Part shown: piece after piece, positions 1 to 6,807 of the stretch
How the letters are laid out: every line of letters begins with the position of its first letter
Position numbering within the stretch: position 1 is the stretch's first letter
Assembly: GCA_945875195.1 (NCBI GenBank)
Contig: CAMCJW010000045.1
Coordinates: forward strand, 1 to 14,118
From: Chitinophaga pinensis
GTDB lineage: Bacteria; Bacteroidota; Bacteroidia; UKL13-3
Length of the DNA stretch: 14,118 bases
Direction: 5' to 3'
Program-made: the position numbers and the translations under genes
The notes under the pieces: model-generated
Told to the model about the DNA's origin: nothing
What the model saw: the letters and a program-made list of their open reading frames with translations, nothing else
Databases searched by the model: none

Positions 1-284
1 GGATCGAGCAATGCGCCCATGTCTATTGATATACCTGAGCCAAATGAAAGCCAATTATATTTAAACAAGATGATAGCTGCGAAACCGTTTTTGGCCAAGT
101 CTGCCGTTACAAAATAGTTGATGGCTGTTTGAACCGATAACAAACAGGAGATGGCCATGAATGCAGTTGCGATAATGCCTGCTAAATTTTTAAGCCATGA
201 TGAGCTGTTACCAAAAATTCCTAACAACAAAAATGCTAGCAATGGCAAACCTGGTATCAATAAAATAGTAGTAATGCTGCTCAT
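1..284 (-). CDS. nuoL: NADH-quinone oxidoreductase subunit L (partial, N-terminal 94 residues)
   Basis: Minus-strand reading from the ATG at 284 stays open to the left edge and gives 94 residues beginning MSSITTILLIPGLPLLAFLL. It carries a first hydrophobic helix (about residues 4-24), a second (about 33-55), then the FKYNW and GSGISIDMGALLD region typical of NuoL just before its proton-channel domain. NuoL is the distal antiporter-like membrane subunit of complex I, coupling quinone reduction to ion pumping. The start lies two bases after the nuoK stop, so it belongs to the same operon. The antiporter core and C-terminal lateral helix are outside the window, so catalytic lysines cannot be checked. 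The identity rests on the N-terminus plus position after nuoK, where nuoL is expected. Confidence 0.9.
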   Translation of the reverse strand, partial: MSSITTILLIPGLPLLAFLLLGIFGNSSSWLKNLAGIIATAFMAISCLLSVQTAINYFVTADLAKNGFAAIILFKYNWLSFGSGISIDMGALLD

Positions 285-286
285 AA

Positions 287-601
287 TTAATATTTCATTT
301 CGTTCGCCTCTTCTACATCAATAGAATTGTGACTGCGGTATAGGTTAATAATAATTGCAATGGCAACTGCCGCTTCTGCAGCAGCGATGGTTATAATAAA
401 TATGGAGAAGAATATGCCATCTATGTTTTGTGGATACAAGTATTTATTGAATGCAACAAAATTGATGTTCACACTATTGAGCATTAACTCAATCGACATC
501 AAAATGGTTATGAGGTTTCTTCTTGTAAAGAAGCCATATACCCCAATAAAAAATAAAGCGGTGCTCAATAAAATGATATGTGTTAATCCAATAGGCATCA
601 T
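287..601 (-). CDS. nuoK: NADH-quinone oxidoreductase subunit K
   Basis: 104 residues, the usual NuoK size (about 100), with three hydrophobic helices at about residues 4-24, 30-51 and 61-88. It is a small membrane subunit of complex I in the proton-translocation path. The two buried acidic residues are present: E38 in SIELMLNSVN and E76 in AAAEAAVAIAI, matching the functionally important pair Glu36 and Glu72 of E. coli NuoK. The start codon overlaps the nuoJ stop (ATGA), implying translational coupling. A second ATG follows at once, so the protein starts at M1 or M2. Seven bases before the first ATG is a full AAAGGAGG (616-609), an unusually strong ribosome-binding site for this window. nuoL begins two bases downstream. 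Confidence 0.96.
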   Translation of the reverse strand: MMPIGLTHIILLSTALFFIGVYGFFTRRNLITILMSIELMLNSVNINFVAFNKYLYPQNIDGIFFSIFIITIAAAEAAVAIAIIINLYRSHNSIDVEEANEMKY

Positions 602-1119
602 TGTGTTTCCTCCTTTTTAATTTTCATAGCAATTACAATACAGCCAATCAAGGCAGCTAACAACAGCATACTCACTGTTTCAAACGGTAAAATAAATCCG
701 CCATCTCCAGTATTCAGCATGGCCATTCCAATTTTATCCATGTTTGGGTCAAACACTACATTACTGGCTGAACCAAAATTGTGGTGAAGCAAAATATTGG
801 CAGTAAATGCTAGTGCAAATAAACTAGCAAAGGCAGCTGGTAGTGTTCTACTCTTGAGAGCTACAGGCATTTCATCTCCTGCTTTTTGGGTCAGAAAAAC
901 ACTAAAAATAATGAGTACCACTATACCTCCAACATACACCACAATTTGAATGGCAGCTATAAATTCTAAGTCCATCCAAAAGTACAAAGAAGCAATACCT
1001 ACCAATGAAAACAATAACCAAATAGCCGCCCTAAAAATACGGTTGGTGGTAACAGCCATTATCCCGGTTCCAAGTATATAGGCAGCAATTAGGTAAAAGA
1101 TTATTTCTTGTACATTCAT
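598..1119 (-). CDS. nuoJ: NADH-quinone oxidoreductase subunit J
   Basis: 173 residues with five predicted membrane helices, the NuoJ architecture. The hallmark third helix is seen at about residues 51-75: LEFIAAIQIVVYVGGIVVLI, the segment that carries the pi-bulge near the junction between the quinone and antiporter parts of complex I. Where E. coli has a glutamate in the corresponding ALEIIVYAG motif this protein has Q58, which I take as family variation and not a defect. The ATG abuts the nuoI TAA directly (TAAATG) and is preceded by GAAGGAG (1134-1128) with an 8-base spacer. The stop overlaps the nuoK start by four bases. The order I-J-K is the standard nuo order. Confidence 0.95.
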   Translation of the reverse strand: MNVQEIIFYLIAAYILGTGIMAVTTNRIFRAAIWLLFSLVGIASLYFWMDLEFIAAIQIVVYVGGIVVLIIFSVFLTQKAGDEMPVALKSRTLPAAFASLFALAFTANILLHHNFGSASNVVFDPNMDKIGMAMLNTGDGGFILPFETVSMLLLAALIGCIVIAMKIKKEETQ

Positions 1120-1593
1120 TTATTCAACTCCTTCTCTTAATTTAGATCCAGGAAAATTCAATTGTTTGGTTAACAACCTGCGATCATAAACACTGTGTTC
1201 AAAATTTTGCGACATTTTTATAGCATCTGTGGGGCAGGCAACAATACACAAATTACACATGGTACATAGTTCTAAATGATACACAAATGAATCTATGGCC
1301 TTTTTCTTTTTGCCTTCGGGTGTAATATCAAACTTGTTTAAAATTTTGATGGTACCATTTGGGCAAGCTAATTCGCAGGCCGAACAACCGGTACAGGCGT
1401 GTTCATTTTGTGCATCATGCGTCATTACCACTTCGCCTCTAAAACGATCGGCCATTTTTGCCTTAAATTCTGGATACTCTTCGGTTATTACTTCTTTGTT
1501 ATGGGTAAGGTAATAACCTGTGCGTTTCATGCCAATGAGCAACGAACTAACGGCACCATATACTTCTTTTATGTAATTACTTAAAAAGCTCAT
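1120..1593 (-). CDS. nuoI: NADH-quinone oxidoreductase subunit I, 2[4Fe-4S] ferredoxin-like
   Basis: 157 residues. Two complete CxxCxxCxxxCP motifs are visible: C67, C70, C73, C77 (CTGCSACELACP) and C110, C113, C116, C120 (CTMCNLCIVACP). These ligate clusters N6a and N6b, which pass electrons through the peripheral arm towards N2 in NuoB. The N-terminal 30 residues form the amphipathic helix that anchors NuoI to the membrane arm. The gene starts five bases after the nuoH stop and its own stop touches the nuoJ start. All eight cysteines are intact, so the electron wire is complete from this subunit inward even though no NADH-oxidising subunits are encoded nearby. Confidence 0.97.
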   Translation of the reverse strand: MSFLSNYIKEVYGAVSSLLIGMKRTGYYLTHNKEVITEEYPEFKAKMADRFRGEVVMTHDAQNEHACTGCSACELACPNGTIKILNKFDITPEGKKKKAIDSFVYHLELCTMCNLCIVACPTDAIKMSQNFEHSVYDRRLLTKQLNFPGSKLREGVE

Positions 1594-1598
1594 TTATA

Positions 1599-2675
1599 TT
1601 AAAAATGCCATCCTTTTATGGCAATTAAAGTCATGACCAATAAATTTAACATACTAATTGGGAGCAGGTATTTCCATTCTAAGTTCAATAGCTGATCTAC
1701 GCGCAACCGGGGGAAGGTCCAACGGAACCACATAATTAGAATAATTAAGAAAAATGTTTTACCAAAGAACCAAATAGACGAAGGAATAAAATCCATTACA
1801 TGGTTAAAAGCTTCCCAATTTCCAATATGAAATGGCATCCAACCTCCAAAGAAAAGGGTAGCACCAATGGCGCAAACAATAAAAATATTGATGTACTCTG
1901 CCAAGAAAAATAAGGCAAATCGCATGCCTGCATACTCTGTATGGAAACCTCCAGTTAATTCCGATTCTGCTTCAGCCAAATCAAAAGGAGCCCTGTTTGT
2001 TTCGGCGGTTACTGCTATGATATAAATTACAAAGGCAACTATTGCGGGTATATGTCCTTTAAAAATCCACCAGCCATTTTCTTGAGAAGCTATGATATCT
2101 TGTAGGTTCAAGCTACCAGTTAATACAATGATGGAAAGAATAGCCATACCTGCAGATAGCTCATAACTTACAATTTGAGCACCACTTCGCATAGCGCCAA
2201 GCAAGGAATATTTATTGTTACTTGCCCAACCTGCCATCAAAATTCCTATAACAGATAGGGAGGAAACTGCAGTAACATAAAATACACCAATATTGATATT
2301 CCAAATTTGTACGCCTCTGGCAAATGGGAGTGGAGCCAATAACAACATGGCTGTTATCATCACAATAAATGGAGCCAATTGATACAAAAATTTATCTACG
2401 CTATTTGGCATAAAACTTTCTTTAACAATCAACTTTAAAGTATCTGCAGTGGTTTGAAAAATACCAAATGGGCCAACTCTATTCGGACCTTTTCGTATTT
2501 GAATAAAGGCAGAAACTTTGCGCTCTAAGTATACAAGCACCAACCCAAGAGTGGCAAATAATGTAATGGCAAAAAAAGCTATGAGCGTCATTTCTAATAG
2601 CATCACCATGTTTTGGTTCAGCATGCTACTGAGCCATTCATGAAAACTATTAAGGATATTTTCTATACTAAACAT
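1599..2675 (-). CDS. nuoH: NADH-quinone oxidoreductase subunit H
   Basis: 358 residues with about eight hydrophobic helices, the heel subunit of complex I that forms the entrance of the quinone chamber. Conserved cytoplasmic-loop signatures are present: ERKVSAFIQIRKGPNRVGP (about residues 51-69), AETNRAPFDLAEAESELTGG (about 224-243) followed by FHTEYAGM, and RWTFPRLRVDQLL (about 318-330). The acidic loop between the fifth and sixth helices, thought to link quinone chemistry to proton movement, is intact. The gene begins only ten bases after the nuoD stop, exactly where nuoE, nuoF and nuoG would sit in a 14-gene operon, and there is no remnant of them in this gap. nuoI follows after five bases. 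Confidence 0.97.
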   Translation of the reverse strand: MFSIENILNSFHEWLSSMLNQNMVMLLEMTLIAFFAITLFATLGLVLVYLERKVSAFIQIRKGPNRVGPFGIFQTTADTLKLIVKESFMPNSVDKFLYQLAPFIVMITAMLLLAPLPFARGVQIWNINIGVFYVTAVSSLSVIGILMAGWASNNKYSLLGAMRSGAQIVSYELSAGMAILSIIVLTGSLNLQDIIASQENGWWIFKGHIPAIVAFVIYIIAVTAETNRAPFDLAEAESELTGGFHTEYAGMRFALFFLAEYINIFIVCAIGATLFFGGWMPFHIGNWEAFNHVMDFIPSSIWFFGKTFFLIILIMWFRWTFPRLRVDQLLNLEWKYLLPISMLNLLVMTLIAIKGWHF

Positions 2676-2685
2676 GTTACTTGCA

Positions 2686-3801
2686 TTAGCGGTCTATATC
2701 TGGAATTACTAAATCAAGGGTTCCCATTACCGAAACCAAATCACCAATTTTATGGCCTTTGACCATGTGGTTGAGTGCGCTTAAATTGGAGAATCCTGGT
2801 GAACGGAATTTTATTCGGTAAGGAGTTGTGCCACCTTCACTCACAATGTAAACACCTAACTCACCTCTGGCAGTTTCTAACCTGGTATAGAATTCGCCTT
2901 TTGGTAATTTCAATACGGCTTTTGTTTTGGCTTGAAATTCTCCTTCAGGTATATTGTCTATTAATTGCTCAATGATATGAACCGATTCTTCCATCTCTCG
3001 CATCCTAACCATATAGCGGGCGAATGAATCTCCTTCAGTTTCTAAAATTTCTTTGAATTGTATATTTTTATAAGCGCTGTAGGGATATATTTTTCTAATA
3101 TCGCAACTCAATCCGCTTCCACGGGCGGTTGGGCCGGTACAGCCATAACTAATAGCATCTTCTTTACTTAATATTCCAATTCCTTTGGTTCTATTTTGAA
3201 AAATTACATTGTCAGTTACCAACTCATGGTATTCGCCAATTTTGCTTTTAAATTGAACAATAAACTCCTTCACCTTTCGCTGAAAATCTGGATGTATATC
3301 TGCCATTACACCGCCGGGTACAATGTAGTTCATGGTAAGTCTTGCGCCGCAAGTTTCTTCCATAATGTCTGTTATCATTTCTCTTTCGCGAAATGCATAA
3401 AAAAATGGGCTCAATGCGCCAAGGTCCATGGCTAAAGATCCCCACCACAATTGATGGGAGGCCAGGCGTGTAAGTTCACTGATGATAATTCTAATAACCT
3501 CTGCTCTTTCTGGTACTTCAACTTGCAAACCTTTTTCAACCGTAAGCGCACAGCCATGGTTATTCATGTGTGCAGAAAGGTAATCCATTCTGGAGGTTGA
3601 ATAAATAAATTGCCTATAGCTTAAACTCTCACACATCTTTTCAATTGAACGATGTATGTACCCAATATTTGGGTCGAGGTTTAAAATGGTTTCTCCATTA
3701 ACAGTAATAAATAGGTGCAAAACACCGTGTGTTGACGGGTGTTGCGGACCAACATTCAAAACCATATTACCCTCAGGTGTTGTATCGACCACGTTGCGCA
3801 T
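2686..3801 (-). CDS. nuoD: NADH-quinone oxidoreductase subunit D (49-kDa type)
   Basis: 371 residues, a stand-alone NuoD and not the fused NuoCD of E. coli. It is the quinone-binding peripheral subunit related to the large subunit of NiFe hydrogenases. Seen directly: GPQHPSTHG at residues 18-26 and RMDYLSAH at 71-78. By spacing (49 residues apart, as in the characterised family members), H25 and Y74 correspond to the pair that contacts the quinone head group. The C-terminus has the expected DLVSVMGTLDLVIPDIDR end, so the protein is full length although short at the N-terminus, where the upstream nuoC stop lies two bases before the ATG and excludes a longer form. The hydrogenase-type metal cysteines are absent, as expected for NuoD. 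Confidence 0.97.
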   Translation of the reverse strand: MRNVVDTTPEGNMVLNVGPQHPSTHGVLHLFITVNGETILNLDPNIGYIHRSIEKMCESLSYRQFIYSTSRMDYLSAHMNNHGCALTVEKGLQVEVPERAEVIRIIISELTRLASHQLWWGSLAMDLGALSPFFYAFREREMITDIMEETCGARLTMNYIVPGGVMADIHPDFQRKVKEFIVQFKSKIGEYHELVTDNVIFQNRTKGIGILSKEDAISYGCTGPTARGSGLSCDIRKIYPYSAYKNIQFKEILETEGDSFARYMVRMREMEESVHIIEQLIDNIPEGEFQAKTKAVLKLPKGEFYTRLETARGELGVYIVSEGGTTPYRIKFRSPGFSNLSALNHMVKGHKIGDLVSVMGTLDLVIPDIDR

Positions 3802-3803
3802 AA

Positions 3804-4259
3804 CTATAATTTGATCATATTAATTGGGTCGTGGTAATCTTTGCGAAGCGGGTATCCCACCCAATCTTCGGTTAGCAGTAACCTGCGTAAATCTGGGTGG
3901 TTCAAAAATTGAATGCCAAATAAATCATAAACTTCTCGCTCTAGCATCTCAGCAGTTTTATAAAATTTCACCACGCTTTCAATTTGGGGAATTTCTCTAT
4001 CAACCTTGGCTTTTAACACCATGCTATGTCTAAATTGAGTGGAACTTAAATGGTAAACCATTGTAAAATGTGTTTTCCAATCAACGCATGTTTCACAAAA
4101 TAGGTAATTAAAATCCCAATTATCTGAGCCTTTCAATTTTTCTATTACCTCCAGAAGTTGCGTACTTTCAATGCTCATTTCAGGCCAGTCTGAACCTATT
4201 GCAATTGTTGCTTCAGGAAAGCCAGTTTGCAGGGAGTTTAGTAAGGGTTCATTTTCCAT
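3804..4259 (-). CDS. nuoC: NADH-quinone oxidoreductase subunit C (30-kDa type)
   Basis: 151 residues. The family signature lies near the C-terminus (about residues 108-142): EREVYDLFGIQFLNHPDLRR, then LLLTEDWVGYPLRKDY. This structural subunit packs against NuoD and NuoB in the connecting module of complex I and has no cofactor. At 151 residues it is on the short side for the family, ending soon after the signature. The ATG lies inside the end of nuoB, with 11 bases of overlap in a different frame, and the stop is two bases before nuoD, so nuoB-nuoC-nuoD are probably translationally coupled. It is separate from nuoD, unlike the fused enterobacterial form. Confidence 0.95.
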   Translation of the reverse strand: MENEPLLNSLQTGFPEATIAIGSDWPEMSIESTQLLEVIEKLKGSDNWDFNYLFCETCVDWKTHFTMVYHLSSTQFRHSMVLKAKVDREIPQIESVVKFYKTAEMLEREVYDLFGIQFLNHPDLRRLLLTEDWVGYPLRKDYHDPINMIKL

Positions 4260-4803
4260 ATTCTTCCGACATTTTACTGCGAATTTGCTCGCGGGTCAAA
4301 CCACTTTTAATCTTCTCTTGCAAGGTTATTAATGCATGTAGCAATGCTTCTGGTCTTGGCGGACAACCAGCTAGGTATACATCTACTGGAATCACGTGGT
4401 CTGCACCCTTTACCACTGAATAGGTATTGTAAAAAAATGGTCCGCCACTGGTTGCGCAAGCGCCCATTGCTATTACATATTTAGGTTCAGGCATTTGATC
4501 AAATAAACGCTTGAGTACAGGCGCCATTTTGTTTACGATGGTGCCAGATATAATGATAACATCTGCTTGACGAGGTGATGCCCTAAACACCTCAAATCCA
4601 AACCTAGAAAAATCGTATTTGGCAGAGGCTACGCTCATCATTTCAATGGCACAACACGAGGTTCCAAAAACCAATGGCCATAAGGAGTTGGATCGAGCCC
4701 AATTAATCACATCATCTAAAGAACTTAATAATATGCCACCACCGGGTGTTTCGTGAATGGTGCCAGGAAACGGCGTGCTTGGTTCGCTTACTTTTACATC
4801 CAT
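4249..4803 (-). CDS. nuoB: NADH-quinone oxidoreductase subunit B (PSST type)
   Basis: 184 residues. The four ligands of cluster N2, the last iron-sulfur centre before quinone, are visible: the adjacent pair C50-C51 in FGTSCCAIEMM, C116 in MGACATSGG and C147 in AGCPPRPEA. The proline-rich GCPPRPEALL motif is diagnostic of the family. It sits between NuoD and the membrane arm. The start overlaps the end of nuoA by ten bases and the stop overlaps nuoC by 11 bases. The stretch RFGFEVFRASPRQADVIIIS (about 67-86) matches the conserved core around the quinone cavity. Nothing is missing. Confidence 0.97.
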   Translation of the reverse strand: MDVKVSEPSTPFPGTIHETPGGGILLSSLDDVINWARSNSLWPLVFGTSCCAIEMMSVASAKYDFSRFGFEVFRASPRQADVIIISGTIVNKMAPVLKRLFDQMPEPKYVIAMGACATSGGPFFYNTYSVVKGADHVIPVDVYLAGCPPRPEALLHALITLQEKIKSGLTREQIRSKMSEEYGK

Positions 4804-5189
4804 TTTAATGCTCCTTTTTTGTGGGCGTATAAAAATCCCATGAATAAGATAAAAATGAAAACTATTATTTCAAATAGGGCCATCATGCCTACCTTTTTTG
4901 CAACAACTGCCCAAGGATACATGAATACCAACTCAACGTCAAAAATAAGAAAAATGAGGGCAAACAAATAATAGCCAACATTGAACTGATTCCAGGGTGA
5001 ACCTTCAGTGCGAATGCCACATTCGTAGGTTTCACCCTTTTGAGGATTGGTACTTCCTTTATTTAAAAATTTGGCAAAGGCCAAGCCACCTGCTGAGAAG
5101 ACAACGGCTGCAAAAATGAGTGCAATTAATGAACCTGATCCCATACTTATTTTTTTATAAATTTTATTACTTTGAAACCAAAGATGCAT
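4794..5189 (-). CDS. nuoA: NADH-quinone oxidoreductase subunit A
   Basis: 131 residues from the first ATG, with three membrane helices (about residues 18-42, 72-93 and 101-122). NuoA is a small membrane subunit beside NuoH. The signature YECGIRTEGSPWNQFNVGYY (55-74) followed by LIFDVELVFMYPWAVV carries D84 and E86, matching the conserved acidic pair of the family. Start choice is uncertain: the first 15 residues (MHLWFQSNKIYKKIS) are polar and do not look like typical NuoA, while M16 (5144-5142, MGSGSLIALIF) lies just before helix 1 and would give a standard 116-residue protein. Neither ATG has a Shine-Dalgarno motif. It is the first gene of the operon, with 169 bases upstream before the next gene. 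Confidence 0.94.
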   Translation of the reverse strand: MHLWFQSNKIYKKISMGSGSLIALIFAAVVFSAGGLAFAKFLNKGSTNPQKGETYECGIRTEGSPWNQFNVGYYLFALIFLIFDVELVFMYPWAVVAKKVGMMALFEIIVFIFILFMGFLYAHKKGALKWM

Positions 5190-5305
5190 AAAAAAATGCT
5201 TGTTTTCACATGATAATTTTCATTGAGTAATGGAAACAAGATTGATAAGCTATATAAGGCGAAAAAGTAATATGTTCCTGAATGGAAAATTAATAAAAAT
5301 TTATC
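5190..5305 (-). promoter_or_regulatory. Upstream region of the nuo operon, probable promoter zone
   Basis: This noncoding stretch lies between the terminator hairpin of the HD gene and nuoA. As the only gap ahead of a nine-gene operon it is where the operon promoter should be. It is strongly AT-rich. I could not find a convincing match to the Bacteroidota promoter (TTTG near -33 with TAnnTTTG near -7). The closest minus-strand string is TACTTTTT around 5270-5263, with no good upstream box. The call is therefore positional, not motif based. Confidence 0.4.
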
Positions 5306-5331
5306 AAAAAAAATAGCCATAACGGCTATTT
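5306..5331 (-). terminator. Rho-independent terminator downstream of the HD-domain gene
   Basis: Perfect 8-base-pair stem AAATAGCC (5311-5318) with GGCTATTT (5324-5331) around a 5-base loop. Read on the minus strand, the stem runs straight into a tract of eight T (5313-5306), the layout of an intrinsic terminator for transcripts of the HD gene, whose stop is at 5361-5359. It would insulate the downstream nuo operon from readthrough. On the plus strand there is only a broken T run after the stem and no gene that needs it. Confidence 0.75.
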
Positions 5332-5338
5332 AAATTTT

Positions 5339-5362
5339 TTAGTAAGGATTGAGCCTTACTAA
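5339..5362 (-). other. Hairpin spanning the stop codon of the HD-domain gene
   Basis: Perfect 9-base-pair inverted repeat TTAGTAAGG (5339-5347) with CCTTACTAA (5354-5362), 6-base loop. On the minus strand the TAG stop codon of the HD gene (5361-5359) lies within the 5' arm. No T tract follows at once, so alone it is a poor terminator. It sits seven bases upstream of the terminator stem and the two form a tandem structure at the mRNA 3' end, possibly protecting against exonucleases. Confidence 0.55.
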
Positions 5363-5946
5363 GTGTAAATTTCAACAATGTCTCTGATCTTTTTTGTATG
5401 AGCCTCTTTTTTATCTTTTCTCAATGCTTTTGCACTTTGCGTAAAGTAATGATGAGTGCTTAAAAACTTTAATTGTAAACGGTTCCAATCATTTTCGTTT
5501 GTAAGGATTCCAAAAGCCTCAAGCTCCTTATAAAGGTTATAGCCAATTTCCCAAAAATCATCTCTACCCAAATAATCCAAATCTGCATCACATATTATTT
5601 TCTCCAAAATATTGTTTGGTTTTTGTGGTATTTTAGTGGCCATTATCATTCCACAAATTATATGGATGTCCGACTCATTATAATCAAATTGAGGCAAGAA
5701 TTTTTTAGCAATATCACATCCTAATTCTTCGTGGCCATCACTCTGAATGGTAAAGCCAGAATCGTGAAATAATGCTGCTGTTTTTAATAGTAAAGTGTCA
5801 TTCTCCGAAATTTTTTCCATCTCTGCATATTGAATAGCGGCATTCAGCACATCTATAACATGGTTGAAGCTATGGTAATAGAGGTTAGTGGGCAGTTCAT
5901 TTTTTAATTTTTCTAAAATAAACGTTTCAGCTGCTAGGATATTCAT
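5359..5946 (-). CDS. HD-domain phosphohydrolase, PDE-like signature
   Basis: 195 residues, all helical in character, with no signal peptide or membrane segment, so probably cytoplasmic. Metal-binding motifs of the HD superfamily are visible: YHSFNHVIDV (residues 24-33, giving H25 and H29), AALFHDSGF with the H61-D62 doublet, H72-E73, and the C-terminal aspartate in CDADLDYLGR (D120 or D122). Such proteins hydrolyse phosphoester bonds, often in nucleotides. The YHxxxHxxDV string resembles the start of the cyclic-nucleotide phosphodiesterase signature, but the substrate cannot be read from the sequence. The gene lies 115 bases downstream of the LytTR regulator, too far for tight coupling yet with no terminator seen between them, so cotranscription is possible. 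The ATG at 5946 is preferred because the HD fold begins soon after. Confidence 0.85.
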   Translation of the reverse strand: MNILAAETFILEKLKNELPTNLYYHSFNHVIDVLNAAIQYAEMEKISENDTLLLKTAALFHDSGFTIQSDGHEELGCDIAKKFLPQFDYNESDIHIICGMIMATKIPQKPNNILEKIICDADLDYLGRDDFWEIGYNLYKELEAFGILTNENDWNRLQLKFLSTHHYFTQSAKALRKDKKEAHTKKIRDIVEIYT

Positions 5947-6061
5947 GTGTATTATCTGGGTTAGATTTAATATATTATTTTGAAAACGAATTTATTGTTA
6001 AAAACGGAAAGTACTATTGCAGCATAATCATAAAAGCATACCAAATAATAAATAATTTCAT

Positions 6062-6805
6062 TTAAAAGTCTATGTTCTTGTTCAAAATATCCTTTCTTGC
6101 TCTAGCAACGGGTAATTCTGTGCCATCGGCCAAAATTACAGATCCGCCGTCTGTTTTAATATAGCGTTTTAAATACTCTTTGTTGATTAAGTGCGATTGA
6201 TGTATTCGCAAAAAATTGTATTGTTCTAATACCAATTCAAACTCCTTCAAGGTTTTTGAAACTATGATCTTTTTACCTCCAGATAAATAGATTTTAGTAT
6301 AATTATTATCTGCCTCACACCGTATTATTTCTTCGACACTTAAATACTCAATAGCATCATTATTTTTTACAGCAAATTTAGGTTTATGGGAACCTTGCGC
6401 TTTCATGTTGAACAGCAATTCTTGCAAACGCATATGATCATGGTTGTGCATTAAATTTTCTGTTACTTTTTCAATGGCATTTTTTAGCTCGGGCAAGTTT
6501 AAGGGTTTTAACAAATAATAAACTGCACTATATTTAATGGCATCAATGGCAAATTTGTCGTAAGCGGTTGTAAAAACAACTTTAGGCCAAGGTTTGGGAA
6601 GCTTTTCTAATACTTCAAAGCCGTTTAACTTAGGCATTTGAACATCCAAAAATAATAGGTTGGGTTGAAGCGAAGCAATTTCATCAATTGCATCAACCGG
6701 TCTGGTATTTTTACCCACCACAGTTATTTCGGGGAAATGTTTATAGAGGTATATTTCCAATACTTCTATGGCACTATACTCGTCATCTAAAATATATGCT
6801 TTCAT
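6062..6805 (-). CDS. LytTR-family response regulator
   Basis: 247 residues in two domains. The receiver (about residues 1-118) has the acidic pair D7-D8, the phospho-acceptor D54 in LLFLDVQMP, T79/T80 in the VVFTTAYD strand and K100 in LLKPLN, so all phosphorylation residues are present. A linker (about 119-142) leads to a LytTR DNA-binding domain (about 143-245) with EEIIRCEADNNYTKIYL, then FLRIHQSHLINKEYLKRY and the GTELPVARAR end typical of the family. LytTR domains bind pairs of direct repeats spaced about two helical turns. The start is two bases after the kinase stop, so both come from one mRNA and form a cognate pair. Targets are unknown; a candidate repeat pair lies upstream of the kinase gene. 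Confidence 0.95.
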   Translation of the reverse strand: MKAYILDDEYSAIEVLEIYLYKHFPEITVVGKNTRPVDAIDEIASLQPNLLFLDVQMPKLNGFEVLEKLPKPWPKVVFTTAYDKFAIDAIKYSAVYYLLKPLNLPELKNAIEKVTENLMHNHDHMRLQELLFNMKAQGSHKPKFAVKNNDAIEYLSVEEIIRCEADNNYTKIYLSGGKKIIVSKTLKEFELVLEQYNFLRIHQSHLINKEYLKRYIKTDGGSVILADGTELPVARARKDILNKNIDF

Positions 6806-6807
6806 AC

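Noticed and set aside
2676..2685. Remnant of nuoE, nuoF or nuoG between nuoD and nuoH
   Set aside because: The gap is ten bases and holds no residual coding sequence, so there is no sign of a recent deletion in this window.
3248..3448. 66-residue minus-strand reading frame inside nuoD
   Set aside because: It overlaps a well-supported NuoD segment in another frame, resembles no family and contains arginine-rich out-of-frame text; a shadow of nuoD. Other frames opposite nuo, recR and sprA were dismissed for the same reason.
6014..6061. Tiny hydrophobic reading frame (MKLFIIWYAFMIMLQ) starting right at the stop of the LytTR regulator
   Set aside because: Only 15 codons in AT-rich noncoding DNA, with no ribosome-binding motif; chance is the simplest explanation.
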